Both the position numbers and the translations under genes were made by a program. From Dendrolimus kikuchii (Eukaryota > Arthropoda > Insecta > Lepidoptera > Lasiocampidae), in NCBI GenBank assembly GCA_019925095.2, contig CM034392.1, positions 9,105,887 to 9,169,886 on the forward strand: a DNA stretch of 64,000 nucleotides, in the 5' to 3' direction. The stretch's first letter is position 1. Each line of letters starts with the position of its first letter. The notes beneath the pieces were generated by a model. The model saw only the letters and a list, made by a program, of their open reading frames with translations, was not told the origin of the DNA and did not search any database. Shown here one piece after another: positions 22,401-29,442 of this stretch.

Positions 22401-23458
22401 TGTATGTATATTGAAATTTAAAACATAAAATTCGTCATAATTTGACGATATTTACCAAAGAACAGCTAAACATGATAGAAATATTTTTAAATACTTACAT
22501 ATAAGTTTTGATCGCGCTTGGGTACATTTATTTATTTCTCTCGATAATTATGAACCGGTAAAATTCAGTTCTTACTTCGAAATGCTCGTTTCAGAGAAGA
22601 TATAGTGGATGTGGCACTAATTAAAGCCTTTTGAGAGCTGGAAACCTTTGAAACGCCACCTCTCGATTTACCCAGTTTTAAATTAAAGTCAAGGGAATCA
22701 AAGGTTCTATGTAATAATAATGCTTCTTAGAATATGGGAAATCATTGGCATCGGCTAAGGCCCGATGCCAGTGATTTCCTATCCCGTAGATTCTTACCAA
22801 AGGAAACTATTTTGTCCAGCGTCAAAGTCAATTAAAGATAAATTTTACAACAAAGAAATATAAGTATCTCACGAATCGATTTTAAGTTTTTTTTATGTTG
22901 ATTATTTGATTAATTTTCCTTTTATATTAGTATTAATTTTCCGGTTATGTTGTAGTATAATAATGAGTGTTTAGAGTTGAAACAAATACATCAGGCATCA
23001 ATGAAACAAATAATTTTATATATTTTCATTACAGTTAGCGTTCAATATTGCAGTTAAATAACTTCATATAATTATAATATTACAGAAATATAAAATAACT
23101 TTTGTTTTATTGTCAGATTTTACGTTATAACTATTTGCGACGTCATTGTTACAGAGATTTTAGTTAAATATACCTATACTTTCGATTTTGTAGTACCTAA
23201 ATAATAATACAAAAGGATAATGTAAATGTTGCTTACCTTTCCAAACACGTCATATTTATCCTCTTGTTTTACTTGATGTTGCTCCCAAGGTTCAGTGGGC
23301 GATGGTGGTTCACTGTGCGGCATAACACCAGCTTCCTGATCACTTTTGTCTTCATCTTCTCTAGTCTGTGGCAAGTTTCGCGCCCAAGTTGGCCGAACTC
23401 TACCTACGACTACACGTTTCTCAAGTTGCCTATTGTCCATTGCGTTTGGGTTCCACAT
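10183..23458 (-). CDS. Rab26: Rab26 small GTPase, five coding exons, 264 aa
   Basis: Rab26 is a Ras-superfamily GTPase known in other animals from secretory granules and synaptic vesicles. Joining 23458-23237, 22161-22051, 18861-18753, 14575-14465 and 10424-10183 gives 795 nt with consistent phases (0, 0, 1, 1) and GT-AG introns. The N-terminal extension (1-74) is charged and low in known motifs. G1 is GDSGVGKT at 79-86. [14 protein letters not shown] (97-110) covers switch I and is typical of the Rab26/37 group. G3 is WDTAGQE (127-133), G4 is NKSD (186-189) and G5 is ETSAK (214-218). All nucleotide-binding motifs are intact, so the gene looks functional. The protein ends in CPPCS, with two cysteines for possible prenylation but not the usual CC or CXC ending. 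Rab37 is the main alternative. The [19 protein letters not shown] segment supports Rab26. UTRs were not defined. Confidence 0.95.
10660..10870 (+). repeat. Interspersed repeat related to 15.6 and 25.06 kb copies (truncated)
   Basis: It shares CCCGCGACTTTCCCGCG, a GGGGCACAAA(A/G)TA block and AATGTAAGCTATCGTTTTAG with the longer copies at 15630-16206 and 25055-25605. It ends with AAGAAATCTAAAAAAAATTG and a TGTTCTCCGTCG-like phrase. The middle modules are missing. Class is not determined. Similar phrases (GCGACTTCGTCCGCGTGG) are common in Lepidoptera. Confidence 0.65.
12840..13465 (+). repeat. Repeat of at least three diverged tandem modules
   Basis: It opens with AACCGACTTCAAAAAGG. It then repeats a module of roughly 170-250 bp: a TCTCC(G/A)T(C/T)AATT start, a CGATTTT(C/G)A block, CACCA(A/T)G(T/C)CAG, then a TGGAT(T/C)CCA/TCTCAG block and GAGCAACC or GAGTAACC. 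Modules start near 12912, 13075 and 13276. A near-repeat of TATACGCGTG also recurs (near 13208 and 13443). It is non-coding and lies in Rab26 intron 4. Confidence 0.65.
13478..14270 (-). pseudogene. L2/CR1-group LINE: RT C-terminus plus 3' UTR and TCAT tail
   Basis: Minus-strand frame 14265-13783 (160 aa) encodes the portion downstream of the RT catalytic core of an L2/CR1-group [48 protein letters not shown] and [12 protein letters not shown]. It is followed by a 3' UTR containing GGTTGCCTGGAAGAGATCGC and GATAAGGCCGC, then an AATAAAGTG stretch and a tetranucleotide tail (TCAT on this strand, 13485-13510). No endonuclease or RT catalytic core remains, so it is 5'-truncated. It is inserted in the same orientation as Rab26 inside intron 4. 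The exact clade (L2, Daphne or CR1) needs a phylogeny. Confidence 0.85.
14465..14575 (-). CDS. Rab26: Rab26 coding exon 4
   Basis: The acceptor TTCACAG precedes 14575 and the donor GTAAGT follows 14465. It encodes residues 148-185, including [20 protein letters not shown] and [13 protein letters not shown]. Both borders split a codon (phase 1), which matches exons 3 and 5. Confidence 0.94.
15630..16206 (+). repeat. Interspersed repeat with triplicated CCCGCGG(A/G)ATTCCC modules (copy A)
   Basis: It aligns by eye along its length with 25055-25605. Both have three internal modules, each with a CCCGCGGGATTCCC-like core followed by a variant of ATAAAAAGTAGCACAG. Then come GAATTTGCTGTCG, GCATCGAAATCGGCCCAGTA and CAGACACGGC(A/C)TGTTTAGAA. 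It is non-coding. It is probably a SINE-like or RTE-derived family; I could not assign the superfamily. Confidence 0.75.
17049..17752 (+). mobile_element. Non-autonomous Helitron with nested repeat
   Basis: The 5' end TCTATATATAATTGCTGTTC and the following CTAAAACTCGAGAACGGCTG match a lepidopteran Helitron-type repeat I recognise. The 3' end CCGGGTCAGCTAG|T is the usual CTAG terminus followed by T. The middle (17223-17516) is an insertion of the short repeat with a CR1-like tail. It has no Rep/helicase coding. The 5' boundary is uncertain by a few bases because the expected preceding A is not clear. It is inserted in Rab26 intron 3. Confidence 0.7.
17223..17516 (-). repeat. Short repeat with CR1-like 3' tail (copy 2, nested in Helitron)
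   Basis: On the minus strand it runs from a GTGCAGGAACGGAGAAAGAA start, through GGTGGTAGGGCATTCGCCCG and GTAACCGCTTTCCATCAAGT, to CTCCTGCAATAAAAAAAG. It is the longest clean copy with 38868-39182. It carries about 70 bp more 5' sequence (a GGCGACTTAACAACCCACAG region) than copy 1. Confidence 0.75.
18473..18554. repeat. Perfect 32-bp inverted repeat with 18-nt loop
   Basis: The left arm 18473-18504 and the right arm 18523-18554 are exact reverse complements over 32 bases, by base-by-base reading. Either strand would fold into a hairpin of about 82 nt. It lies 199 bp from exon 3, in Rab26 intron 3. It may be a tiny foldback element or a source of small RNA. Function is not shown. Confidence 0.9.
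18753..18861 (-). CDS. Rab26: Rab26 coding exon 3
   Basis: The acceptor TATCCACAG precedes 18861 and the donor GTAATA follows 18753. It encodes residues 112-147 plus the first base of codon 148. It holds the G3 motif WDTAGQE and [13 protein letters not shown], which forms switch II and is highly characteristic of Rab26/37. It is too short to appear as a long open frame. Confidence 0.95.
19110..20335. mobile_element. Non-autonomous DNA transposon with TIRs over 150 bp
   Basis: The left arm (about 19119-19290) and right arm (about 20165-20326) are inverted copies. Shared inverted blocks are GCCATTCAACG at the outer edge, AAGGCCACATTTGACTATAC, GTTCACATTTCTCACAAAAC and CTCAAAAACTATCAATATC. The internal sequence is AT-rich except for a GC-richer patch at 19850-19985. 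No transposase frame is present. Superfamily and target duplication could not be set. Confidence 0.8.
21650..21689. repeat. Perfect 18-bp hairpin with 4-nt loop
   Basis: TTTCTGCTTTCGTCTAAA (21650-21667), AATG, then its exact reverse complement (21672-21689). It lies in Rab26 intron 2, 119 bp from the second hairpin. Confidence 0.88.
21808..21847. repeat. Perfect 14-bp hairpin with 12-nt loop
   Basis: CTGTTTGCTGGGAT (21808-21821) is repeated exactly inverted at 21834-21847. It lies in Rab26 intron 2, about 200 bp from exon 2. Confidence 0.85.
22051..22161 (-). CDS. Rab26: Rab26 coding exon 2
   Basis: The acceptor TTTCCCAG precedes 22161 and the donor GTACAA follows 22051. It is 37 whole codons (residues 75-111), starting [13 protein letters not shown] (P-loop) and ending STVGIDFR (switch I/effector). 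The weaker GTACAA donor still gives the only joint that restores FR-NKVV with exon 3. Confidence 0.95.
22162..23236 (-). other. Rab26: Rab26 intron 1
   Basis: A 1.1 kb AT-rich intron with donor GTAAGC at 23236 and acceptor CCCAG at 22162. It holds an imperfect hairpin at 22737-22779 and nothing else I recognise. Confidence 0.88.
22737..22779. repeat. 18-bp hairpin with one T:G mismatch
   Basis: GGAAATCATTGGCATCGG (22737-22754) pairs with 22762-22779. One position would be a G:U pair in RNA. The loop is 7 nt. It lies in Rab26 intron 1. Confidence 0.8.
23237..23458 (-). CDS. Rab26: Rab26 coding exon 1
   Basis: It encodes the 74-residue N-terminal extension, starting [14 protein letters not shown] and ending DKYDVFGK, then donor GTAAGC. 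The [13 protein letters not shown] joint into exon 2 is the family pattern. ATG at 23458 has a favourable AAA upstream. A second in-frame ATG (residue 7) is the only close alternative start. Confidence 0.9.
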
Positions 23459-24130
23459 TTTTGTATTCTATGACATTCGAAATTTAAATATAATCCATAT
23501 TGTTTGTTTTCAATGACTTTGTTATATAATTTTTAAAATTATTTGGCCAGCTTTTTAATTCATTTAACGTTGACTATTTATTTATTTTTTATCTTTGATC
23601 ACTATTACCCATACTATTTTTAAAAAGGAGGTTTTAACTTTATTTTCTCTGACATTATTTTGGATGTAACTCATAAATCGTATAATAATATTTAAATGAT
23701 TAAGAATATTATGTTATTATTTTTAAATTATTGAACAGCAAGGCTTAGTTCCACTTCCAAATACATTTCATTAATTACCCAACACAAGAAATGAAAACAG
23801 TCATTTTACAAAAATATTAGGCCAGGTACAATACTAGGAAAACTTAAATGCGTCCTTGAAGTTTGTACATGTCATTGCGTTATACACAGTTATAAGGTTC
23901 ACATACGGAACAGAGAAGGGAGAGTGATGTGCTCTCGCTCGACTGCTATTCGGACTCGCATGCCATTTCTGTCAAACAACACACCGTAAGGTGTAATAAA
24001 CGATAGTATTCAACTGGACCTGCGCAAGCTTACGGAACTAACTTCATTCAACGCGCGTTTAAGTTTTACGCGTACTATACTTTATGCGTGTATTTAGAAC
24101 AATAGTAAACCGATAGTTAAAAGTAGTAAT
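23459..24130 (-). promoter_or_regulatory. Likely Rab26 5' UTR and promoter region
   Basis: This is inferred from position only. Directly upstream of the ATG is AT-rich sequence with a two-codon upstream ORF at 23468-23476 on the minus strand (ATG TCA TAG). A CpG-richer patch at 23920-24100 is a possible core promoter or untranslated exon. No TATA or initiator could be fixed. Confidence 0.3.
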
Positions 24131-24536
24131 CCCAAGTAGAAAACAAGAGTGATAAATACATAATAAAATACATAATTTCATTACGATTGATCATTATGTT
24201 AAGATCAAAAACTTGTTGGGCTCTTAGTAAGTATAAAATAGTTGAAACTTTGAACGACCGTTTCGTTGTAGTTAAAAGGGTGAAAGGTTAATTTGCATTT
24301 GTTTAACGATGGGTTAACTAGGTTAAGCTATTTAACTCCGGACTATTGACATAACTCGTATTTGTATAAGAAATAAATGTCGAGATGTATAATGCTAAAA
24401 TCTTGTTTAAACATGTTTTATTAAGTTTGTAGGGTTCCGTAGCCATTTTGGATTAATTGAAACCTTTATAAAACCTTCATGTCCGTATCTGTGCGTCTCT
24501 GTAGGTTACATATATATTTTTTAAAGTACTGGATAG
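24131..24536. other. Intergenic DNA with a GGGTTCCGTAGCC repeat piece
   Basis: Mostly AT-rich. AGGGTTCCGTAGCCATTTTGG near 24430 is a phrase very common in lepidopteran repeats; a shorter inverted version is at 37170-37190. Nothing else is recognised. Confidence 0.4.
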
Positions 24537-24537
24537 G

Positions 24538-24842
24538 TAATAATAATAGCCCATACACATCGCACTGCTGGGCTCGAGCTTCTATTTTTTAGGGGACGGG
24601 ACGACGGGACGGAAACGTTTTGCTGGTCTAAGCCGGTTTGGCCGTTTTGACATATCAGTTATCTCGATGTGCAAGTTTAATCGCGATATTTTCCTTCACC
24701 GTCAGTCAGTTACCTAATTGTAATAATATATGAACGTTGGTCAGAAAACAGCATAAGTGGTGCAAGTTCCCGGCCAGGATTCGAACCCACGTCTCTATTG
24801 AAACGCGTGGTAGTGTAGTGGGTAACCCTACGCTACTACGGT
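24538..24842 (-). repeat. tRNA-derived SINE, nearly full length (family A)
   Basis: On the minus strand a tRNA-like head (CGTAGTAGCGTAGGGTTACC and B-box GGTTCGAATCC) leads into TGGCCGGGAACTTGCACC. Then come GACGGTGAAGGAAAATAT, CATCGAGATAACTGATATG and a GAGCCCAGCAGTGCGATG tail ending in TATTATTATTA. The same body order is seen at 42245-42985. Part of the body near 24585-24615 is altered by a GACGGGACG stretch. Confidence 0.8.
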
Positions 24843-25054
24843 TTTGATACACAATGGTGTAATCAAATTCCAGAATATTAAAAATGGATGGACTTTCGTC
24901 ACTTGTAAGGAATATTGTCCGTGAGTACTCCGACGGGCACTAGACTGATTTTTTAAGATTAGATAATGCATATATCTAGTTAATATTTTGTACGATATAT
25001 GAGGTAAGAAGCTACGATATTAATTCTATACTTATTATACTTTAAACTAAGATG

Positions 25055-25605
25055 TAACCGCGACTTCGTCCACGCTTGATTTGAAATTCCCGTGGGATTC
25101 CCAGGACACAAGGTAGCGCAGCATTTAAAAAGAATGTAAGCTATCGTTCTAGTGAAAACTGTGTCGAAAAAAGTTAATTTTTATACACCAAAACTACTAC
25201 AAACCGCTCCCGGGAGATTACCGCAAGATTCCCATGATAAAAAATATCACACATTTTATTAGATAAAATTTCCTATCGATCGGTGAAAAAATCGCATTGC
25301 AATTCTGTTTTGTTTCAAATTTGGTCATTTTTCATAATACCCTGAACAATCCCGCGGGATTACAAGGATAAAAAGTATAGCGCAGATTAAGATTAAGTCT
25401 AAGAATTCGCTGTCCATCAGCGAAAACGGCATCGAAATCGGTCCAGTAGTTTTTACGTGAATTCAAAACAAACAGACAAGAAATCTAAAAAAAATCATCG
25501 TGTTCTCCGTCGTTTATATAGTCTATTCCAGTTGTTTGTTTTTAAATAGCTTCCATGTGCAGACACGGCCTGTTTAGAATTTTATAATATTATAGATAGA
25601 TATTG
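25055..25605 (+). repeat. Interspersed repeat with triplicated CCCGCGG modules (copy B)
   Basis: Relative of 15630-16206, starting near GCGACTTCGTCCACGCTTG and ending CAGACACGGCCTGTTTAGAA. The modules at 25088, 25207 and 25351 keep a CCCG(C/T)GGGATT-like core, partly decayed. Confidence 0.75.
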
Positions 25606-25651
25606 AAACTTAAATACAATTAGCGTCTTGCACAACGCAAAATATGCCGCT

Positions 25652-25702
25652 AAATACGTTTAAAAAACTGTCAATACGTTTTGTGTAAAACGTATTTAGG
25701 CA
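25652..25702. repeat. Short inverted repeat CTAAATACGTTT
   Basis: CTAAATACGTTT near 25653 recurs inverted as AAACGTATTTAG near 25687, with about 22 bases between. It is a small foldback of unknown origin. Confidence 0.6.
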
Positions 25703-25734
25703 GTTTAATATAATAATAATAATATTCGGCAGAC

Positions 25735-25955
25735 AAACACACATATTGTATATCCCCAAATTAAGCAAGTTACGCTTGTGTTATGGGTAATATACAACGT
25801 ACTACTCTGGGGCCGATCCCAGACACCCAGACCATAGTAAATAACGGAGAAAATACGTTTCCGAAATTTACTATACCAGGAATCGAACCCGGAGCCTCCG
25901 CGTTGCAGTGAGGTAGGCCGGTAAAGGCTTAGCCCGCTCAACCACAGACACCGTC
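25735..25955 (-). repeat. tRNA-derived SINE (family B, copy 1)
   Basis: The minus-strand head carries A-box-like GTGGTTGAGCGGGCTAAGCC and B-box GGGTTCGATTCCTGG. It is followed by a body with CCAGAGTAGTA, AACACAAGCGTAACTTGC and a tail of short repeats. A diverged second copy lies at 27541-27750. It is not a functional tRNA: the cloverleaf does not close. Confidence 0.75.
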
Positions 25956-26352
25956 AATATGATTAACTAATTTTATTTATAGGTGATTTTTATGCAAGCG
26001 GCCCTTAATCTCCGATGCTGCCTTGCGTATCTACTTAACCTGTATGTGATCAAATTAAGAACGTATTTGACTCGTTCTTAATTAAGGCCTTGTTTGATGT
26101 TAATGAAAGTACCAGAGACAGGAAAATAGGGGATTATATGTATTCACTTCCACAAGTATATTTTTATGACTTTTTGAAAAAGTTTTTATTAATAACAGGC
26201 TTTATTTTACAATAGACTTCGAACAGTTTGTGTAATAAGCCAGTTAAGTATCTAAAATGACAAAATTTTAATCCTTGAATTAGTTAGTCCACAAGTTAGT
26301 TAACCACAAACTGTTACCTACCTACTATGAGAACCTAAAATTTAATTGCACT

Positions 26353-26521
26353 AAGGGCCGATTTTTCAAACATCAGATAAAGTTAAATAAATTATAACTT
26401 GAGGAAAATTCAAAAGTGAAACCATTCCATTGTTTTATTTGTGCAGCTGACATTTTAAATTTATCCAGTTATACTTTATTCTATAAATAACTTTTATATG
26501 ATATCTGAAAAATCGGCCCTT
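26353..26521. repeat. MITE with TIR AAGGGCCGATTTTTCA (169 bp)
   Basis: The left end AAGGGCCGATTTTTCA is mirrored exactly by TGAAAAATCGGCCCTT on the right. Weaker mirror continues for about 30 more bases. It has no coding content. This TIR is one I recognise from lepidopteran MITEs. The target duplication is unclear. Confidence 0.85.
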
Positions 26522-27540
26522 CATAAATTTTGTAAAATTCTAATGTCAAAAATGACCTAAAAACCTAAAACTACCATTCATCACTTTATAAGAAAGATTT
26601 TTACTATAACTTTTCCAAGACACTGTTAGAAAGTCAAAAACCAAACCACATTTACACTTTAAGAAAAACACTTGAAGGGGCAAGCAAAACTAATAAATTA
26701 TTTTTCCTTCATAACAATTTAACGCGATAGATAATAAAAATATATACAGCAAAAACACGCCTCAAAAAGTTTTCAACGAAACGAACGCGCAAGATTCTAA
26801 GCAAGTTTCTTATTCAACACTTGTTTTCTCTGATAAAAATATTTTCTGACATGTTTCAGCCTAAAGGCGAAACTAGATAAGACAGCTAACTCAAATGGGC
26901 TCCGAAACAATAATATTGGACTGCTACCGCTTTGTGAGACCCTGGTAGATAGATAGACTGTGCCGCCCACGGCCACGGCGCGCGGTGTCCGGCAGGCAAC
27001 AACAACATAGAGGAGAGATAATCAATAAAAAAAATATACAAAGCGTAGTTGGCAACACTTGATAAAGTAATTTTATTTATAGTTGGCTAAATAAATAATA
27101 AACAAAATAATTTTAGCAGGAATTTTATACATTATGTTTTTGTTATTTATTTTTCTAACGTTGTTGTGAATAGTTTTGTGCCGCTTCTAAGTTGAGTTTG
27201 TATACGAATTGTATAGATACTACTAACAAGTGCAGACATTTTAACTAATAAAGTAAAGATTAGTTAAATTTAGGCATTATTGAAATAAAGATGTAGCTCA
27301 CTCAGCAGCTTCGCTCACCTTTCAAATTCATATCCCGCAGAATCTATTTCTCTTTTAATAAAGTGGATTTACAATAAATATTTTGGTAACTTGATAAAAA
27401 AGAAAACAAATACAGATTTAATAAGATAAAAAATAAGGATCGTGCTCCATACATGTAAATGAAGGATGAAAAACAAATTATAACCCTGTATTAGTTTCCT
27501 AATATTGACTATAATAAAATAATAATCGGTAGAAAAATTT
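26522..27540. other. AT-rich intergenic DNA
   Basis: Nothing is recognised apart from a GC-rich patch at about 26935-26995. No gene or RNA gene is seen. Confidence 0.4.
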
Positions 27541-27750
27541 GTTGTACATATATCCCCAAGCTGTACAAGTTGCGCTTGTTTTATGGGTAATAAAACAATG
27601 AACCACTCTGGGGCCGATCTCAGACCAAGTACCTAACTAACAGAAAGTTCAATTACGAAATTTATCATGCCAGAAGTCCAACCTGGAGTCTCTGGGTTCC
27701 AGTAAGCTCGGCCAGCCAAGGCTTAGTCTATTTAACTATACAGGCCATGT
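27541..27750 (-). repeat. tRNA-derived SINE (family B, copy 2, decayed)
   Basis: It shares ACAAGTTGCGCTTGTTTTAT (25766 equivalent) and CCACTCTGGGGCCGATC with family B copy 1, then a decayed head ending near AGCTCGGCCAGCCAAGGCTT. The B-box is degraded (CAACCTGGAG), so this copy is old. Confidence 0.7.
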
Positions 27751-28118
27751 TTTCCGATTATTATGTTTTCGAAAAGATATGCAAATTTATAGAGGTGTAG
27801 TTCACTTTAACAAACGTAAAAAAATGCAGCTTAACCCCTTTGTAATAAAAAAATTCCTGCGTCAAGAAAATACTAGAATTCTGTGTTTATACGAGACAAT
27901 TTTAGGCTAAAATACGGGATTCTGAGTAAATATTGAAGCTGTAAGATATTTAAATGACTTGGTTAGGAAACAGGATTAGGAACTCGGGCCATCAGTTCTG
28001 GGGACAACGACCAAGATAGATGACGTTGAAACAACATCCAAATAAGCCCCGGGTAGCTTTGAATATATTATTATTTGAATAAAGGTTGTATTTTAGTTAT
28101 TTAAAGCGTACTGTAAAT

Positions 28119-28265
28119 ATTATCAGCCTATTAATATCCCACTGCTAAGCTCGGGTGGTAAAGGTAAAAGTCGTGGTAGCGTAATGGCTAGCGCACGCGT
28201 CCCAAACTCAAAGGGCGCGGGTTCGATCCCTCGCTTTTTTTCAATTTTCTGATGGAATGTACATA
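28119..28265. repeat. Two SINE family A pieces joined: inverted tail then forward head
   Basis: 28119-28153 reads as the reverse of the family A tail (CAGCCTATTAATATCCCACT). After about 10 bases, 28164-28262 is a forward family A head with AGCGTAATGGCTAGCGCACG and the B-box GGGTTCGATCC, followed by TTTTCTGATGGAATGTACAT. Both pieces are truncated. Confidence 0.7.
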
Positions 28266-28389
28266 TTATTGTGTACATATTATTACATTAAGTTGTGATT
28301 TTTTACTTAATTTTTTTTTGTTTTTATTATCTACGACGGTTTTTGAAGTGAAATTTTTAAGGAACTGTGTATCTTTGGTTTTTTGTATA

Positions 28390-28640
28390 TCAATGACTGG
28401 AAGTGAAAGTGCAAGCGAGCACACAGCCCGGACGAAAAACGCACAAGGATCGGCCAGAGGTGTTTTAGTGGGTATCCCCAACCGCAGCGTGACAATAGCA
28501 TTCCTACGGGGGTGCTACTGCCACCCCGACGAGACGAATCCCACACCCGCACTGCGATTCCCCCGTGGTGGTATGTCTGCAAACGTATTACCTCTGGTTA
28601 AAAAAAGGATCTACGTCCAGTCGTGGACTGCGATTAACTA
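28390..28640 (+). mobile_element. R1-type non-LTR retrotransposon 3' UTR fragment
   Basis: It has the same ordered phrases as 3340-3612: ACACAGCCCGGACG, GTTTTAGTGGGTATCCCCAA, CAATAGCATTCCTACGGG, GAATCCCACACCCG and CCCCCGTGGTGG, then an A-run followed by GGAT. It is 5'-truncated and non-coding. Open frames here are incidental. Confidence 0.6.
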
Positions 28641-29442
28641 ACGACAAAACACGTGAAATCAATTCTTTTTGTTCACAAAATCGATGGAGGGTTTCGCGTG
28701 TCGCCCGGTTTATGGCTTTGCATTATTGAATTCGCGCCCTGTATCTGCATATTTAATTTCACGCTTGTTATCACAATTTCGGTGGAATATACTGACTACT
28801 GTCTCCTAATTTATTTCGGATTATAAAGCGTACTTTTTTCGAGTTGACCAAAATATATTTTAGTTAACACTACAAATTAATCATATCTAAACCTATATGT
28901 ATGGTAACTAAGAAAAGTTAACTTAAAAAAATACGATTAAATATTAAAATAAACTCAGTTATACATAAATTAATGTAGACTAAGTATGTAACAAATCGCT
29001 TCCACATGGAAGCGTGTCCAGAAATATGGATGCATTGCCACGCTGTAAAGCTAATAATCGATTTATTTTTAAGGTGACTTACATATATTAATTTAAAATT
29101 CAGCATTTCAACTATATGTATTTAAAATACAAAATACAAATTACAAAATACAAAATACCGTCAGGTGTTAGGTTATGTAAATAAAATACTCACAAAAATC
29201 AAATAATAATCATTATTAGGTCCCTTGCCTATGAAATTGCCGTTTTTTCTGAAATAAGTTAACCTAATTTTATTATATTTTTTTATTCTAATCTCCACGG
29301 CCTTGAAGATAGGGATATTTCCATCTTGTAGGTACGCGTAGATTTTGGTGGTTCCACCCGAATCTATGCGTGCGTATATCGGTCCCATGGCAGGGAATGC
29401 ACAAAGACTAAAACAGCTTGCTTTTTTGAACTCGTTCATGAG
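28641..29442. other. Intergenic DNA, with an unassigned minus-strand open frame
   Basis: The minus-strand frame 29439-29173 encodes 88 aa (MNEFKKASCFSLCAF...). It abuts the CR1-like element that starts at about 29443. I do not recognise it. It may be a leftover exon, part of a repeat or chance. Repeated AAATACAAAATACAAATTAC near 29125-29158 resembles the hAT-like end at 31840-32030. The rest is AT-rich. Confidence 0.3.

Noticed and set aside
28164..28235. tRNA-like sequence with A- and B-box
   Set aside because: It has a B-box GGGTTCGATCC, but the acceptor stem and anticodon arm do not pair well and the same block heads dispersed SINE copies (42245, and 24538 inverted). It is called a SINE head, not a tRNA gene.
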